Origin: an uncultured Clostridia bacterium
GTDB taxonomy: Bacteria; Bacillota; Clostridia; Oscillospirales; Ruminococcaceae
NCBI GenBank assembly: GCA_944385925.1
Contig: CALWZE010000054.1
Location: 1-58,519 of the forward strand
Direction: 5' to 3'
Length of the DNA: 58,519 nucleotides
Position numbers and translations under genes: made by a program. Positions 7,917-16,598 of the stretch are shown in pieces. Under the pieces are notes generated by a model. That model was not told where the DNA came from. It saw only the letters and a list, made by a program, of their open reading frames with translations, and did no database searches. The first letter of the stretch is position 1. Each line of letters begins with the position of its first letter.

Positions 7917-8366
7917 TTAAGGATAGAGAGATTCCGGTTTCGGAACAAAGCCGAAATTGCGCAGCAGACAGTACAGCAGCGCCACTGCGGCGATCGCCAC
8001 GATCCAATGCAGACCCCAGCGAAAACGACGGTCCCGTTTCCTGAACCAGCAGACAAACTCGAATACAGTTACCTGCACTAGAAACAGGCCGGCAAGTATC
8101 GGTACCGGATTCAGAAGGACAGAGCGCACCGGATGTCCGTGCAAAAGCTCGGCAGATGCACGGGTGGCTCCGCAGGTCAGACAATACAAGCCGGTCAGCT
8201 GGTTGAACTTACAGGGCGGAAAACGAAGCCCAAGCCGAAACCAAACCCATACTGCGGCGGGCAGAAGCAGGCAAATCGAGAGATGCAGCAGCGCAAGTCT
8301 GCCCGCGCGGAGCATTGAACAAGCTTTTTTTGACCGGCCTTCAACACAGACGCGCGGAAGGCTCAT
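7917..8366 (-). CDS. DUF2752 membrane protein
   Basis: 149 residues with the DUF2752 signature GLYCLTCGATRA between two hydrophobic regions, plus a C-terminal helix (HWIVAIAAVALLYCLL). The family is of unknown function and common in anaerobes. Its AUG overlaps the stop of the upstream zinc-ribbon gene in ATGA, which supports the longer start at 8366, although no strong ribosome-binding site is seen; an alternative start at 8315 also lacks one. Production is probably coupled to the neighbour, suggesting a shared membrane function. Confidence 0.8.
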   Translation of the reverse strand: MSLPRVCVEGRSKKACSMLRAGRLALLHLSICLLLPAAVWVWFRLGLRFPPCKFNQLTGLYCLTCGATRASAELLHGHPVRSVLLNPVPILAGLFLVQVTVFEFVCWFRKRDRRFRWGLHWIVAIAAVALLYCLLRNFGFVPKPESLYP

Positions 8367-9007
8367 ATCTGCATTGCGTTCTCAAATTCATAGAGAAAAT
8401 CGTTCAGATCGCTGGGCGAACTGGGCATGGAAAATACGGCGATAACCATGATGATGGCGCAGAGCAGGCCCACCGCGCCCAGGCAGAGACCGACGATCGC
8501 CATGGCTTTTTTGGAACTTTTGATGCCGATTATGCCGAAAATAATAGCACAGACCGAAACGACCACGCCGCCAAAGACGGTCATGCAGCAGGGAAGGGAA
8601 AAAATACCGCAGACAAGCGCGGTGATCGCGGCCCAGTCACGTTCCTGGCCGGGACGTGGCGCATTGTAATTGTAGTTGTTGTAATAGCCCTGCGGATTAT
8701 ACTGCGCACTATATCCGCCGGCCGCCGGCTGCTGGTTGTAAGTCGGAAAGCTCTGGGCCGCCGGCTGCTGATTGTAGGTCGGGAAACTCTGCTGCGCGGA
8801 CTGCTGGGAAGCTGTACCGCTGGCAGAGGGTTCGGGGGAGGACTGCTGCGCGGCGCCGGCGCCGTAGACCGGCAGCTGTGCGCTTGGGTCAGCCGCCGCG
8901 GGCGCATCTGCGGGCGCATAGGGACTCGGTGTTTCCAGCTTTGCGCCGCAATTCGCGCAGAACAGTGCGTTATCGGGGTTTTCGTAGTTGCATTTCGGAC
9001 AATTCAT
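8363..9007 (-). CDS. Zinc-ribbon membrane protein with Gln/Pro-rich linker (DUF4190-like)
   Basis: 214 residues. A zinc ribbon at the N-terminus (CPKC at 3-6 and CANC at 17-20) is followed by a low-complexity linker rich in Ala, Gln, Pro and Tyr that includes a near-perfect duplicated 12-residue unit. The C-terminal third carries two membrane helices in a DUF4190-like arrangement (WAAITALVCGIFSLP and GLCLGAVGLLCAIIMV). It is cotranslated with the DUF2752 gene. Proteins of this layout are widespread in Firmicutes with no defined biochemical role. Confidence 0.75.
   Translation of the reverse strand: MNCPKCNYENPDNALFCANCGAKLETPSPYAPADAPAAADPSAQLPVYGAGAAQQSSPEPSASGTASQQSAQQSFPTYNQQPAAQSFPTYNQQPAAGGYSAQYNPQGYYNNYNYNAPRPGQERDWAAITALVCGIFSLPCCMTVFGGVVVSVCAIIFGIIGIKSSKKAMAIVGLCLGAVGLLCAIIMVIAVFSMPSSPSDLNDFLYEFENAMQI
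8721..8792. repeat. 36-bp tandem duplication in the linker of the zinc-ribbon protein
   Basis: Two adjacent 36-base units (8721-8756 and 8757-8792) differ at only a few positions and keep the reading frame, encoding two near-identical copies of SFPTYNQQPAA. It is a coding minisatellite that may vary in copy number between strains. Confidence 0.8.
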
Positions 9008-9072
9008 CTGAAAATCTCCTCATATATCGTAAAAAGTGATGGCAGGTTTGCCGAAAACAGTTTCTACAGCAA

Positions 9073-9100
9073 ATTATACCACAAACCGCGCCGGTGTAAA
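9073..9100 (-). promoter_or_regulatory. Promoter of the zinc-ribbon/DUF2752 operon
   Basis: On the reverse strand TTTACA (9100-9095) is followed after 16 bases by TATAAT (9078-9073), 66 bases ahead of the AUG at 9007. It lies between the dapL stop and this operon, so the two can be transcribed separately. Confidence 0.7.
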
Positions 9101-9104
9101 GCAA

Positions 9105-10295
9105 TCAGCCAAGTTCTCCCAAAACCTGACCGATCCGCTGCATTGCGGTCCGGGTGTCCTGCGCGTCGCCGAAAGCGGTCAGGCGGCACCAGCCCTCTCC
9201 GTTTTTGCCGAATCCCGCGCCGGGGGTGCATACGACGTTGGCTTTGTCCAAAAGCAGGTCGAACAGTTTCCAGGAATCGATCCCGCCCGGACACCGGAAC
9301 CAGATATAAGGACTGTTGCCGCCGCCGACATACTCTATATTGACTGCGCGCAACGCTTCACCCATTACCCGGGCGTTGTTCAGATAGTAGGCGATGTTCT
9401 GTTTTGCCTGGCTGAATCCTTCGGGGCTGAAGACCGCGGCGGCGGCGCGCTGGATGATATAGCTTGTGCCGTTGTACTTTATCGCGGCACGCCGGGTCCA
9501 CATTGCGTTGAGGTTCATGCCGCCGCGTTCGAGCGCCTTTGGAATCACGGTATAGCCGCAGCGGGTGCCGGTAAATCCGGCTGTTTTGGAAAAGGAACAA
9601 AGTTCAATCGCACAGCGCTCGGCGCCGTCGATTTCAAATATGCTGTGGGGCAGCGCGGGGTCCTGAATGAAGCTTTCATAGGCTGCGTCAAACAGAATGA
9701 CCGAGCCGTTTGCGTTGGCATAATCGACCCATTCTTTCAGTCCCTCGCGGCTGTATACCGCGCCGGTGGGGTTGTTGGGAGAGCAGAGATAGATAATGTC
9801 GGCGGCGCGGTCGGGCGGCGCGGGCAAAAAGCCGTTTTCCCGATTGCCGTCCAGATAAAGGATCTCGTTGCCGCAAAGCATATTGACGTCCACATAGGCG
9901 GGGTAAACCGGATCGGGGATCGCGACCAGATTGCCGGGGCCGAACAGATCGACGATTGCGCCGAGATCATTTTTTGCGCCGTCGCCGATGAAAATCTCGT
10001 CCGCCGCGATCCGGCATCCGAAACTTGCATAATGCGCCTGTACCGCCTCGCGCGCAAAATCATAACCCTCATAGGGACCGTAGCCGCGGAAAGTCTCCTT
10101 GACGCCCATCTCGTCTGCCGCCGCTTTCATCGCCTGGACGACGGCGGGCGCGAGCGGCTGGGTGACGTCGCCGATTCCCATGCTGATCACCTTTTTGTCC
10201 GGGTGCGCTTTCTTGTATGCTGCGACCCGATTGGCGACCTCGGCAAAAAGATAGTTGCTGACAAGATTATTGAAGTTGTTGTTGAGTTTGACCAT
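9105..10295 (-). CDS. dapL: LL-diaminopimelate aminotransferase
   Basis: A 396-residue fold-type I PLP enzyme of the DapL family. It converts tetrahydrodipicolinate directly to LL-diaminopimelate with glutamate as amino donor, bypassing the succinylase or acetylase steps of lysine synthesis. Motifs include MGIGDVTQPL at 39-48, CSPNNPTGA with Asn174/Asn175, DAAY with Asp203/Tyr206, and the Schiff-base Lys237 in SFSKTAGFTG. It follows dapF on the same strand after 71 bases, so the two consecutive steps of the pathway are probably one operon. Its product feeds meso-diaminopimelate for peptidoglycan, and the pathway intermediate also feeds dipicolinate made by dpaAB at 20-21.7 kb. Confidence 0.95.
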   Translation of the reverse strand: MVKLNNNFNNLVSNYLFAEVANRVAAYKKAHPDKKVISMGIGDVTQPLAPAVVQAMKAAADEMGVKETFRGYGPYEGYDFAREAVQAHYASFGCRIAADEIFIGDGAKNDLGAIVDLFGPGNLVAIPDPVYPAYVDVNMLCGNEILYLDGNRENGFLPAPPDRAADIIYLCSPNNPTGAVYSREGLKEWVDYANANGSVILFDAAYESFIQDPALPHSIFEIDGAERCAIELCSFSKTAGFTGTRCGYTVIPKALERGGMNLNAMWTRRAAIKYNGTSYIIQRAAAAVFSPEGFSQAKQNIAYYLNNARVMGEALRAVNIEYVGGGNSPYIWFRCPGGIDSWKLFDLLLDKANVVCTPGAGFGKNGEGWCRLTAFGDAQDTRTAMQRIGQVLGELG

Positions 10296-10366
10296 CTGCC
10301 TGTATTCCTTTCCGGAAAACGCTTTTTTTCTGTCGATAACGGCCGGGCGGAACTGCCCGCGCCCGA

Positions 10367-11221
10367 TTAAAGTTCGATTTGTCCGCTGAAGACCTCGACG
10401 GCCGGACCCTGCATAAGCACCGAGCCGTCCTTTGCATAGGTGATCTTCAGATCGCCGCCCCGCAGGTGAACCGTGACCGGCGTCTCATAGCTGCAATAGC
10501 CCTTCAGTACCGCCGCAACCGCCGCCGCGCAGGCGCCGGTGCCGCAGGCGAGCGTTTCGCCGGAACCGCGCTCCCAGACCCGCATCCGCAGTTCGGTCGG
10601 GGACAAAACTTCGATAAATTCGGTGTTGACCCGGTCGGGAAAAAGGGGATTGCACTCATAAAGCGGCCCGATGGATTCCAGATCGAGCGCGTCGATCCTT
10701 TCGGTAAAGACGACGGCGTGCGGATTTCCCATCGAGACGCAGGTCGCGTGAACGATCTGTTCTCCCTGCGGGGTTTGCAGCCGCACCGGAACATCCAGGT
10801 TTTCTCCGTCCCAGGCGACCGGAATGCCGGCGCATCGAAGCTCGGCTTTTCCCATCTCGACCGCGGCGCCAAGCGCCTTGCCATCCGGCCCGACGGTCAT
10901 GTGCAGCGTTTTGATTCCGCTGCGTGTATCCACCCTTACGGTTTCGCTTTTCGCGTAGCCGTGGTCAAAGAGGTATTTTCCGACGCAGCGAACACCGTTG
11001 CCGCACATCATGCCAAACGATCCGTCCAGATTGTACATATCCATAAAGCCGTCCGCCCGCTCGCTCGGACGGATAAAAATAACGCCGTCGCCGCCGACGC
11101 CAAACCGCCGGTCGGACAAAAAAGCGATCTGCTGCGCGCTCAGCCGGACATCCTGCGCAAAGCAGTCGACGTAAATGTAATCGTTGCCTGCGCCCTGCAT
11201 TTTGGTGAAATTGATTTTCAT
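10367..11221 (-). CDS. dapF: Diaminopimelate epimerase
   Basis: 284 residues, typical for DapF, which interconverts LL- and meso-diaminopimelate without a cofactor using two cysteines. Both are visible: Cys73 in MMCGNGVRC and Cys226 in ACGTGACAA. The start at 11221 has GGCAGGAGAG upstream; the frame extends further but without support. It precedes dapL in the same operon. A plausible promoter on the reverse strand (TTCCAC, 17 bases, TATACT) overlaps an ATGTTATA motif that recurs in the dapF-hflX spacer. Confidence 0.95.
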   Translation of the reverse strand: MKINFTKMQGAGNDYIYVDCFAQDVRLSAQQIAFLSDRRFGVGGDGVIFIRPSERADGFMDMYNLDGSFGMMCGNGVRCVGKYLFDHGYAKSETVRVDTRSGIKTLHMTVGPDGKALGAAVEMGKAELRCAGIPVAWDGENLDVPVRLQTPQGEQIVHATCVSMGNPHAVVFTERIDALDLESIGPLYECNPLFPDRVNTEFIEVLSPTELRMRVWERGSGETLACGTGACAAAVAAVLKGYCSYETPVTVHLRGGDLKITYAKDGSVLMQGPAVEVFSGQIEL

Positions 11222-11302
11222 GGTTTCTCTCCTGCCGGACGGCGGGCCGCGCCGTCTCATTTTCGCGATTTACCGCTTTAGCGTGCGTAATACTGTATCA
11301 GT

Positions 11303-11362
11303 ATAACATAAAAAAATCCGGGGTGGAATAAAGCGCCCAAGAAATGTTATTATGTATAACAT
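11303..11362. promoter_or_regulatory. Possible operator in the dapF-hflX divergent spacer
   Basis: A perfect 7-bp inverted repeat with a five-base spacer, ATGTTAT-tatgt-ATAACAT, lies at 11344-11362. The same half-site ATAACAT recurs at 11303-11309, overlapping the presumed dapF -10. This looks like a shared binding site for a dimeric regulator of dapF-dapL, hflX or both. The regulator is unknown. Confidence 0.45.
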
Positions 11363-11438
11363 ACGGGGCGCGCGGAGCGAAAATGTTCGGTGTGTCTGAC
11401 AAATTTTGATTGGCAAAAGACGGGTTGAGAGGTGCCGG

Positions 11439-12677
11439 ATGCAGGAACAGAGGGAAAAGGAACTGGAACGGGCGGTTATCGCGGCGGTCGATACGGGGGA
11501 ATATGATATCGACGAGGCGATCGAGGAGCTGCGCGCGCTGTGTGAGACGGCGGGTGCGCAGGTTGTCGGCGAGATCGTGCAGCGACGCGGCGCGCCGGAT
11601 TCCTACGGCTATCTGGGAGGCGGCAAGCTCGCCGAGGCCCGGGATCTATGCGAGCGTCTGGACGCCGAGCTGCTGGTGGTGGACGCCGAGCTTACCGGCA
11701 CAAAGCTGCGCAATATCGAACAGGCGGTTGGCGTGGACGTCGTCGACCGCACTACCCTGATCCTCGACATCTTTGCTCAGGCTGCACGTTCCGCGGAAGG
11801 CAAGCTGCAAGTCGAGCTTGCACAGCTCAATTACCGGCTGCCGCGGCTTGCGGGCGCGGGCACGGCGCTTTCCCGGCTTGGCGGCGGGATCGGTACCCGC
11901 GGTCCCGGCGAAAGCAAGCTGGAAACCGACCGGCGGTATATCCGCTCCCGCATCAATATGCTGAAAGGGCGGCTTGCCGAGGTGGAGCGCCGCCGTGAGG
12001 TGACCCGGCGAGGCCGGGAAAAATCCGGCATACCGGTCGTGTCGCTGGTCGGCTATACCAATGTCGGCAAAAGCTCACTGATGAATGCTTTGACCGGCGC
12101 GGGAACCTATGCGGCTGATAAGCTGTTTGCGACGCTGGACTCCACCGTGCGCAGATTGGCGGTCGGCGATCTGCAGCAGGTTGTGCTGGTGGATACGGTC
12201 GGTTTTGTCAGCAGGCTGCCTCATGCGCTGGTGGACGCCTTTAAGTCTACCCTGGAAGAGATACGGTATTCCGATCTTATTTTGCAGGTGGCCGACGCGT
12301 CCAGCGAGAGCTGGCCGGAACAGCTGCGCATTACCGGCGAGGTGATCGGCGATCTGGGCTGCGCGGATATCCCGACCCTGACCGTGTTTAACAAATGTGA
12401 CCGCATCGACACGGCCGCGGCGCTTCCCGGCCTTGCGGTCAGCGCCAAAACCGGCGAAGGGCTGGACGCGCTGCTTGCCGCCGTTTCGGAGAAGCTCAGC
12501 GAGCGGGTGGTGCGCTGCACGGTGCGGCTGCCATTCGACAAACTGGGACTGGCGGCAATTATCCGCGAGCATGGAAATGTGCTGGAGGAGCAGTATGAGA
12601 ACGACGGGGTGCTGCTGACCGCGACGATCGATCGGGCGCTGTACAACCGCATCATGCCCTATGCCGTACACGATTGA
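11439..12677 (+). CDS. hflX: GTPase HflX, ribosome-associated
   Basis: 412 residues. The N-terminal HflX subdomain carries GYLGGGKLAEA near 57-67, followed by the glycine-rich GGGIGTRGPGE segment at about 148-158 and a coiled helix rich in Arg. The Ras-like G domain has Walker A GYTNVGKSS (205-213), the switch DTVGF and NKCD. HflX binds the 50S subunit and rescues or splits stalled ribosomes, especially in stress. The ATG at 11439 with GAGAGGTG upstream is preferred over an upstream TTG at 11406. It is divergent from dapF and single, ending at a terminator. Confidence 0.93.
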   Translation: MQEQREKELERAVIAAVDTGEYDIDEAIEELRALCETAGAQVVGEIVQRRGAPDSYGYLGGGKLAEARDLCERLDAELLVVDAELTGTKLRNIEQAVGVDVVDRTTLILDIFAQAARSAEGKLQVELAQLNYRLPRLAGAGTALSRLGGGIGTRGPGESKLETDRRYIRSRINMLKGRLAEVERRREVTRRGREKSGIPVVSLVGYTNVGKSSLMNALTGAGTYAADKLFATLDSTVRRLAVGDLQQVVLVDTVGFVSRLPHALVDAFKSTLEEIRYSDLILQVADASSESWPEQLRITGEVIGDLGCADIPTLTVFNKCDRIDTAAALPGLAVSAKTGEGLDALLAAVSEKLSERVVRCTVRLPFDKLGLAAIIREHGNVLEEQYENDGVLLTATIDRALYNRIMPYAVHD

Positions 12678-12860
12678 ACGGCAAAATCCTGTAAACGAGC
12701 AGGGGCTGCCGGCTGTTCTTTTCATCACGACTTTGCACACCGGACGCTTTTTTCAGCGGATTTTTCAAGCTTCCGCCTTTCGTATCCTCCGATCTCCGGT
12801 TCAGATGCAAATGACCTGCTTTTGACGGGAACAGCACATAGCAACTATAAAATGAAAAGA

Positions 12861-12890
12861 AAAACCGGCCGCCAGGCGGCCGGTTTTTTT
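12861..12890. terminator. Bidirectional terminator after hflX
   Basis: The stem ACCGGCCGCC/GGCGGCCGGT is flanked by A-rich and T-rich runs. It separates convergent hflX and the membrane-protein gene at 12903. Confidence 0.85.
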
Positions 12891-12902
12891 ACTGACGAAA
12901 GA

Positions 12903-13355
12903 TTATTGAAAATTCTGATTCATGGGAGGATACATAGCGGCTGCGGCCTCCGCGTCCTTTTTCATCTGGTTCGCGCTTACGAAGTAAAGGACCGGCAGAA
13001 CCAGGCCGAAAATCGAGCTAATCCCAAAAGCGCTGCCTACAATTGAATAGAGAATAGAAACAGCGGCAAGTGCGAGCATGATGATTCCAAAGAGATAGGC
13101 GGTTTTAACTTTGACTTTTCCGTTGGAAGCGAGCAGGCCGATAACTGCAGTGCATAACTGCACAATGCAGATGACAACGGTCAGGATAACTCCAAATATG
13201 ATCAGCAAACTTGCGCCCGAAGCGCCAAGAGAACCGGCCATTGCGGCAGCGGCCAACAGATCCGGAATTTGAGGAAAGGAAAGGATAATACTGAGAACGC
13301 CGCCGATAATCATAATGATGCTGACAACCTTCAGCACCTTGGGGGAATTCTGCAT
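12903..13355 (-). CDS. Hypothetical four-helix membrane protein
   Basis: 150 residues with four hydrophobic helices (VLKVVSIIMIIGGVLSIIL first) and a short polar C-terminus ending in Pro/Asn/Gln. TAAGGAG lies at good distance from the start. No family beyond general small clostridial membrane proteins is recognised. It is monocistronic between two terminator/promoter regions. Confidence 0.7.
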   Translation of the reverse strand: MQNSPKVLKVVSIIMIIGGVLSIILSFPQIPDLLAAAAMAGSLGASGASLLIIFGVILTVVICIVQLCTAVIGLLASNGKVKVKTAYLFGIIMLALAAVSILYSIVGSAFGISSIFGLVLPVLYFVSANQMKKDAEAAAAMYPPMNQNFQ

Positions 13356-13476
13356 AATATAGCATCTCCTTAATAGTTGTTTGTAAGCTCCTTAAAAGCC
13401 CATATAAACTTTACACGATTTAGCCGTTTGCGTCAATCGTCCGGCCGGTAAATTCTGAACGAATGTGAAATGACAA

Positions 13477-13505
13477 TTGACATACTATATCTAGTGGATT
13501 ATAAT
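13477..13505 (+). promoter_or_regulatory. Perfect consensus sigma-A promoter of nrdD
   Basis: TTGACA (13477-13482), a 17-base spacer and TATAAT (13500-13505) match the housekeeping consensus exactly. Such a strong promoter normally needs a repressor, which fits the NrdR-like boxes overlapping it. Confidence 0.85.
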
Positions 13506-13527
13506 GAATATCGCGCCCATATAGTGC
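13482..13527 (+). promoter_or_regulatory. Tandem NrdR-like boxes
   Basis: Box 1 (13482-13497, ATACTATATCTAGTGG) fills the spacer between -35 and -10. Box 2 (13512-13527) ends ATATAGTG and covers the probable transcription start. The two are exactly 30 bases apart, about three helical turns, as is usual for NrdR repressor pairs. Box 2 has only its right half well conserved. NrdR represses ribonucleotide reductase genes when dATP is high; nrdR itself is not in the window. Confidence 0.7.
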
Positions 13528-13592
13528 GAAAAACCGGCTTGAAAGCGTAATACAGACCGTACAGGACAACAATTGATCAATTGGGGGAAATT

Positions 13593-15917
13593 ATGTTTAA
13601 GACGATTAAAAAGCGGGACGGCCGCGAGGTCGATTATAATATAGAAAAAATTTCCGGCGCCATCGAAAAAGCGATGCGTGCGGCGGGCCGCAATAATTTT
13701 GCGGAGTGCGACCGGCTGGCGCACATTGTTGAGCAGCGGCTTGCCGACCGGTTTGGCAATGAGGCGCCGGACGTCGAGGATATCCAGGATACGGTTGAAA
13801 ACGTTTTGATGGATAACGGCTATGCTTTTGTCGCCAAAAAATATATTCTTTACCGCTCCAACCGCACCCGTGCGCGGGAGATGAACACCCGGCTGATGAA
13901 GATATATGACGAGCTGACCTTTGCGGACGCGGGGGACAGCGATATGAAGCGGGATAATGCCAACATCGACGGAGACACGGCGATGGGGGTCATGCTGAAA
14001 TACGGTTCGGAAGGCGCAAAAGATTATTACAGCAAGTATATTTTGAGCGAGAAGCAGTCGACCGCGCACCGGGAGGGAGATATTCATATCCACGATATGG
14101 ATTTTTATACCCTCACAACCACCTGCTGCCAGATCGATCTGCTTAAACTCTTCAAAAACGGATTTTCTACCGGACACGGATATCTTCGCGAGCCCAACGA
14201 TATCAAGAGCTACGGCGCGCTTGCCTGTATCGCGATCCAGAGCAACCAGAACGACCAGCACGGCGGCCAGAGTATTCCCAACTTTGACTATGGGCTTGCG
14301 CCCGGCGTTGCGAAAACCTATCGCCGGGTTTACGGCATGAACCTCGCCAAGGCGCTGACCATTGAAAGCGGCGAGGAGCTGGACTACCAGAAAACCATTA
14401 AGCCGATGATCGCGTCGCTGGCTGAACAGGGCTTGGAGCCCCGTCTGGATGCGACCAAAAGCGAGTATTACGCGGCGGAAGCCGAAGAACTCGAAAAGAT
14501 GGGCTACAGCAGGGAGCTGATCGAAAAGGCCCAGAAATTCGCCGAAAAGTATGCCAAGGAAGAGACCGAGCGGGATACCTATCAGGCAATGGAGGCGGTG
14601 GTGCACAACCTCAACACCATGCACAGCCGTGCCGGCGCGCAGACGCCATTCAGCTCGATCAACTACGGCACTGACACAAGTCCGGAAGGACGGCTGGTTT
14701 CCCGCTGCGTTTTGCTGGCGACCGAAGCGGGACTCGGCGCTGGGGAAACGGCGATTTTCCCCATTCATATCTTTAAGGTGAAAGAAGGGGTCAACTACAA
14801 CCCCGGCGAGCCGAACTATGACCTGTTCAAACTCGCCTGCCGCGTTTCCGCAAAGCGGCTGTTCCCGAATTTCAGCTTTATCGACGCGCCCTTCAACCTG
14901 CAATACTATAAGCCCGGTCATCCCGAGACAGAGGTAACCTATATGGGATGCCGCACCCGGGTCATGGGCAACGTCTACGACCCGTCCAGAGAAATCGCCT
15001 ATGGCCGCGGAAATCTGAGCTTTACTTCGATCAACCTGCCGCGCATTGCGATCAAAAGCGGCGGCAATCTGGAAGTCTTTTTCGAACAGCTGGAAAGCAA
15101 GATGAATCTCTGCTGTGAGCAGCTGCTCGACCGCTTTGAGATCCAGCGGCACAAGAAGGTCTACAACTTCCCTTTCCTGATGGGACAGGGAGTCTGGCTG
15201 GACAGCGAAAAGCTCGGCCCGAACGAGGAGGTCGGCGAAGTGCTCAAACACGGCACCCTCTCGGTCGGCTTTATCGGGCTTGCCGAAACGCTGGTCGCGC
15301 TGACCGGCAAACATCACGGCGAGGATCAGAATGCCCGCAATCTGGGTCTGGAGATCGTCGGCTTCATGCGGGACTTTATGGACAACAAGAGCAAGGAGAC
15401 GGGGCTGAATTTCTCGCTGCTCGCAACCCCGGCCGAGGGGCTTTCGGGCAGGTTCGTCCGGCTGGACAAAAAGAAATTCGGAGTCATCAAAGGGGTCACC
15501 GACCGGGAATATTATACAAACAGCTTCCACGTGCCGGTTTATTTCCCCATCTCGGCCTATGACAAGATTCAGATCGAGGCGCCTTATCACGCGCTGACCA
15601 ACGCGGGACATATTTCCTATGTCGAGCTGGACGGAGACACCGCGCTCAACATTGAGGCGTTTGAGCGGATTGTCCGCTGCATGAAGGAAGCGGGGATCGG
15701 CTACGGCTCGATCAACCATCCGGTTGACCGCGATCCTGTCTGCGGCTATAACGGCATCATCGGGGACGAGTGCCCCAAATGTCACCGTCATGAACAGGAG
15801 GGCGAGGTCGGATTTGAGCGCATTCGCCGCATTACCGGCTATCTGGTCGGCACATTGGATCGCTTCAACGACGCAAAACGCGCCGAGGAGCGGGATCGGG
15901 TGAAGCACAATGTCTGA
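13593..15917 (+). CDS. nrdD: Anaerobic (class III) ribonucleoside-triphosphate reductase
   Basis: 774 residues. The N-terminal ATP-cone (about 1-95, starting MFKTIKKRDGREVDYNIEKI) senses ATP/dATP. The large barrel follows, and the glycyl-radical motif RITGYLVG (Gly near 749) lies close to the C-terminus. The enzyme reduces NTPs to dNTPs in strict anaerobes after activation by NrdG. Before the radical site, DPVCGYNG and CPKC give three cysteines where the Escherichia coli enzyme has four zinc ligands; a nearby His may substitute. ATG at 13593 follows GGGGGA; the TTG at 13581 is rejected. It overlaps nrdG by 8 bases. Confidence 0.95.
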   Translation: MFKTIKKRDGREVDYNIEKISGAIEKAMRAAGRNNFAECDRLAHIVEQRLADRFGNEAPDVEDIQDTVENVLMDNGYAFVAKKYILYRSNRTRAREMNTRLMKIYDELTFADAGDSDMKRDNANIDGDTAMGVMLKYGSEGAKDYYSKYILSEKQSTAHREGDIHIHDMDFYTLTTTCCQIDLLKLFKNGFSTGHGYLREPNDIKSYGALACIAIQSNQNDQHGGQSIPNFDYGLAPGVAKTYRRVYGMNLAKALTIESGEELDYQKTIKPMIASLAEQGLEPRLDATKSEYYAAEAEELEKMGYSRELIEKAQKFAEKYAKEETERDTYQAMEAVVHNLNTMHSRAGAQTPFSSINYGTDTSPEGRLVSRCVLLATEAGLGAGETAIFPIHIFKVKEGVNYNPGEPNYDLFKLACRVSAKRLFPNFSFIDAPFNLQYYKPGHPETEVTYMGCRTRVMGNVYDPSREIAYGRGNLSFTSINLPRIAIKSGGNLEVFFEQLESKMNLCCEQLLDRFEIQRHKKVYNFPFLMGQGVWLDSEKLGPNEEVGEVLKHGTLSVGFIGLAETLVALTGKHHGEDQNARNLGLEIVGFMRDFMDNKSKETGLNFSLLATPAEGLSGRFVRLDKKKFGVIKGVTDREYYTNSFHVPVYFPISAYDKIQIEAPYHALTNAGHISYVELDGDTALNIEAFERIVRCMKEAGIGYGSINHPVDRDPVCGYNGIIGDECPKCHRHEQEGEVGFERIRRITGYLVGTLDRFNDAKRAEERDRVKHNV

Positions 15918-16428
15918 GCGGCAGCTGCGGCTGGCCGGGCTGGTCGGGGACTCCATCACCGATGGGCCGGGCATCCGGCTGACCGTTTTCGTGCAGGGTT
16001 GTCCGCACCGCTGCCCCGGATGCCATAACCCGCAAAGTCACGATTTTGCGGGCGGCGAGCTGACCGGCATCGATGAAATTTTGGAAAAAATCAGGCGGAA
16101 CCCGCTTCTGTCCGGCGTGACTTTTTCAGGCGGCGAACCGTTCTGCCAGCCGGGTCCGCTTGCGGAGCTTGGCCGGGAGATTCGCGCGATGGGGCTGGAA
16201 CTCGCGATCTATACCGGCTATACCTTTGAGGAACTGACGGCGGAAAAGGACCCCGCGCGCATGGAACTGCTGGCGCTGGCGGACACTCTGATTGACGGAA
16301 GGTTTTTGCTTGCCGAGCGCAGTCTTGATCTTAAATTCAAGGGGTCGCGCAACCAGCGTATTTTGAACGTGCCGGCGAGCCTTGCCGCAAACGCGCCGGT
16401 CGAAGAGACAAGCGAGCGGTGGGTTTGA
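15910..16428 (+). CDS. nrdG: Anaerobic ribonucleotide reductase-activating radical SAM protein
   Basis: 172 residues with the radical-SAM cluster motif Cys31-x3-Cys35-x2-Cys38 (CPHRCPGC), GGEP at the SAM-binding strand, and an N-terminal GDSITDGPGIR typical of activases. It uses a 4Fe-4S cluster and SAM to put the glycyl radical on NrdD. Its start lies inside the end of nrdD, so the pair is translationally coupled. Length is normal for the family. Confidence 0.95.
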   Translation: MSERQLRLAGLVGDSITDGPGIRLTVFVQGCPHRCPGCHNPQSHDFAGGELTGIDEILEKIRRNPLLSGVTFSGGEPFCQPGPLAELGREIRAMGLELAIYTGYTFEELTAEKDPARMELLALADTLIDGRFLLAERSLDLKFKGSRNQRILNVPASLAANAPVEETSERWV

Positions 16429-16563
16429 GCGGACGCGGATCTGAAACCGTCCGGGTCCGCTTGCCTTAGCGGCGCGCCGCCGCAAGAAAAGTAAAATACG
16501 GCGGGAATGCGTCTGCGCCGGGTTAAGCAAACTTTATAACCGTGTAATCGGCAGACCGAATAG

Positions 16564-16598
16564 CAGAGCGCGGCTCCTAGCCGCGCTCTGTCTTGTGT
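16564..16598 (+). terminator. Terminator after nrdDG
   Basis: A 12-bp stem CAGAGCGCGGCT/AGCCGCGCTCTG with a three-base loop is followed by TCTTGTGTT. A weaker stem (AGCGGAC/GTCCGCT, 16428-16461) sits right at the nrdG stop. The remaining bases to 16844 show no gene. Confidence 0.75.

Noticed and set aside
8721..8792. CRISPR-like repeat
   Set aside because: Only two adjacent in-frame copies with no spacers inside a coding region; it is a protein linker duplication.
13491..15974. Reverse-strand 827-codon frame opposite nrdD
   Set aside because: A by-product of G+C-rich codon bias in nrdD; no domain, and it runs over the nrdD promoter.
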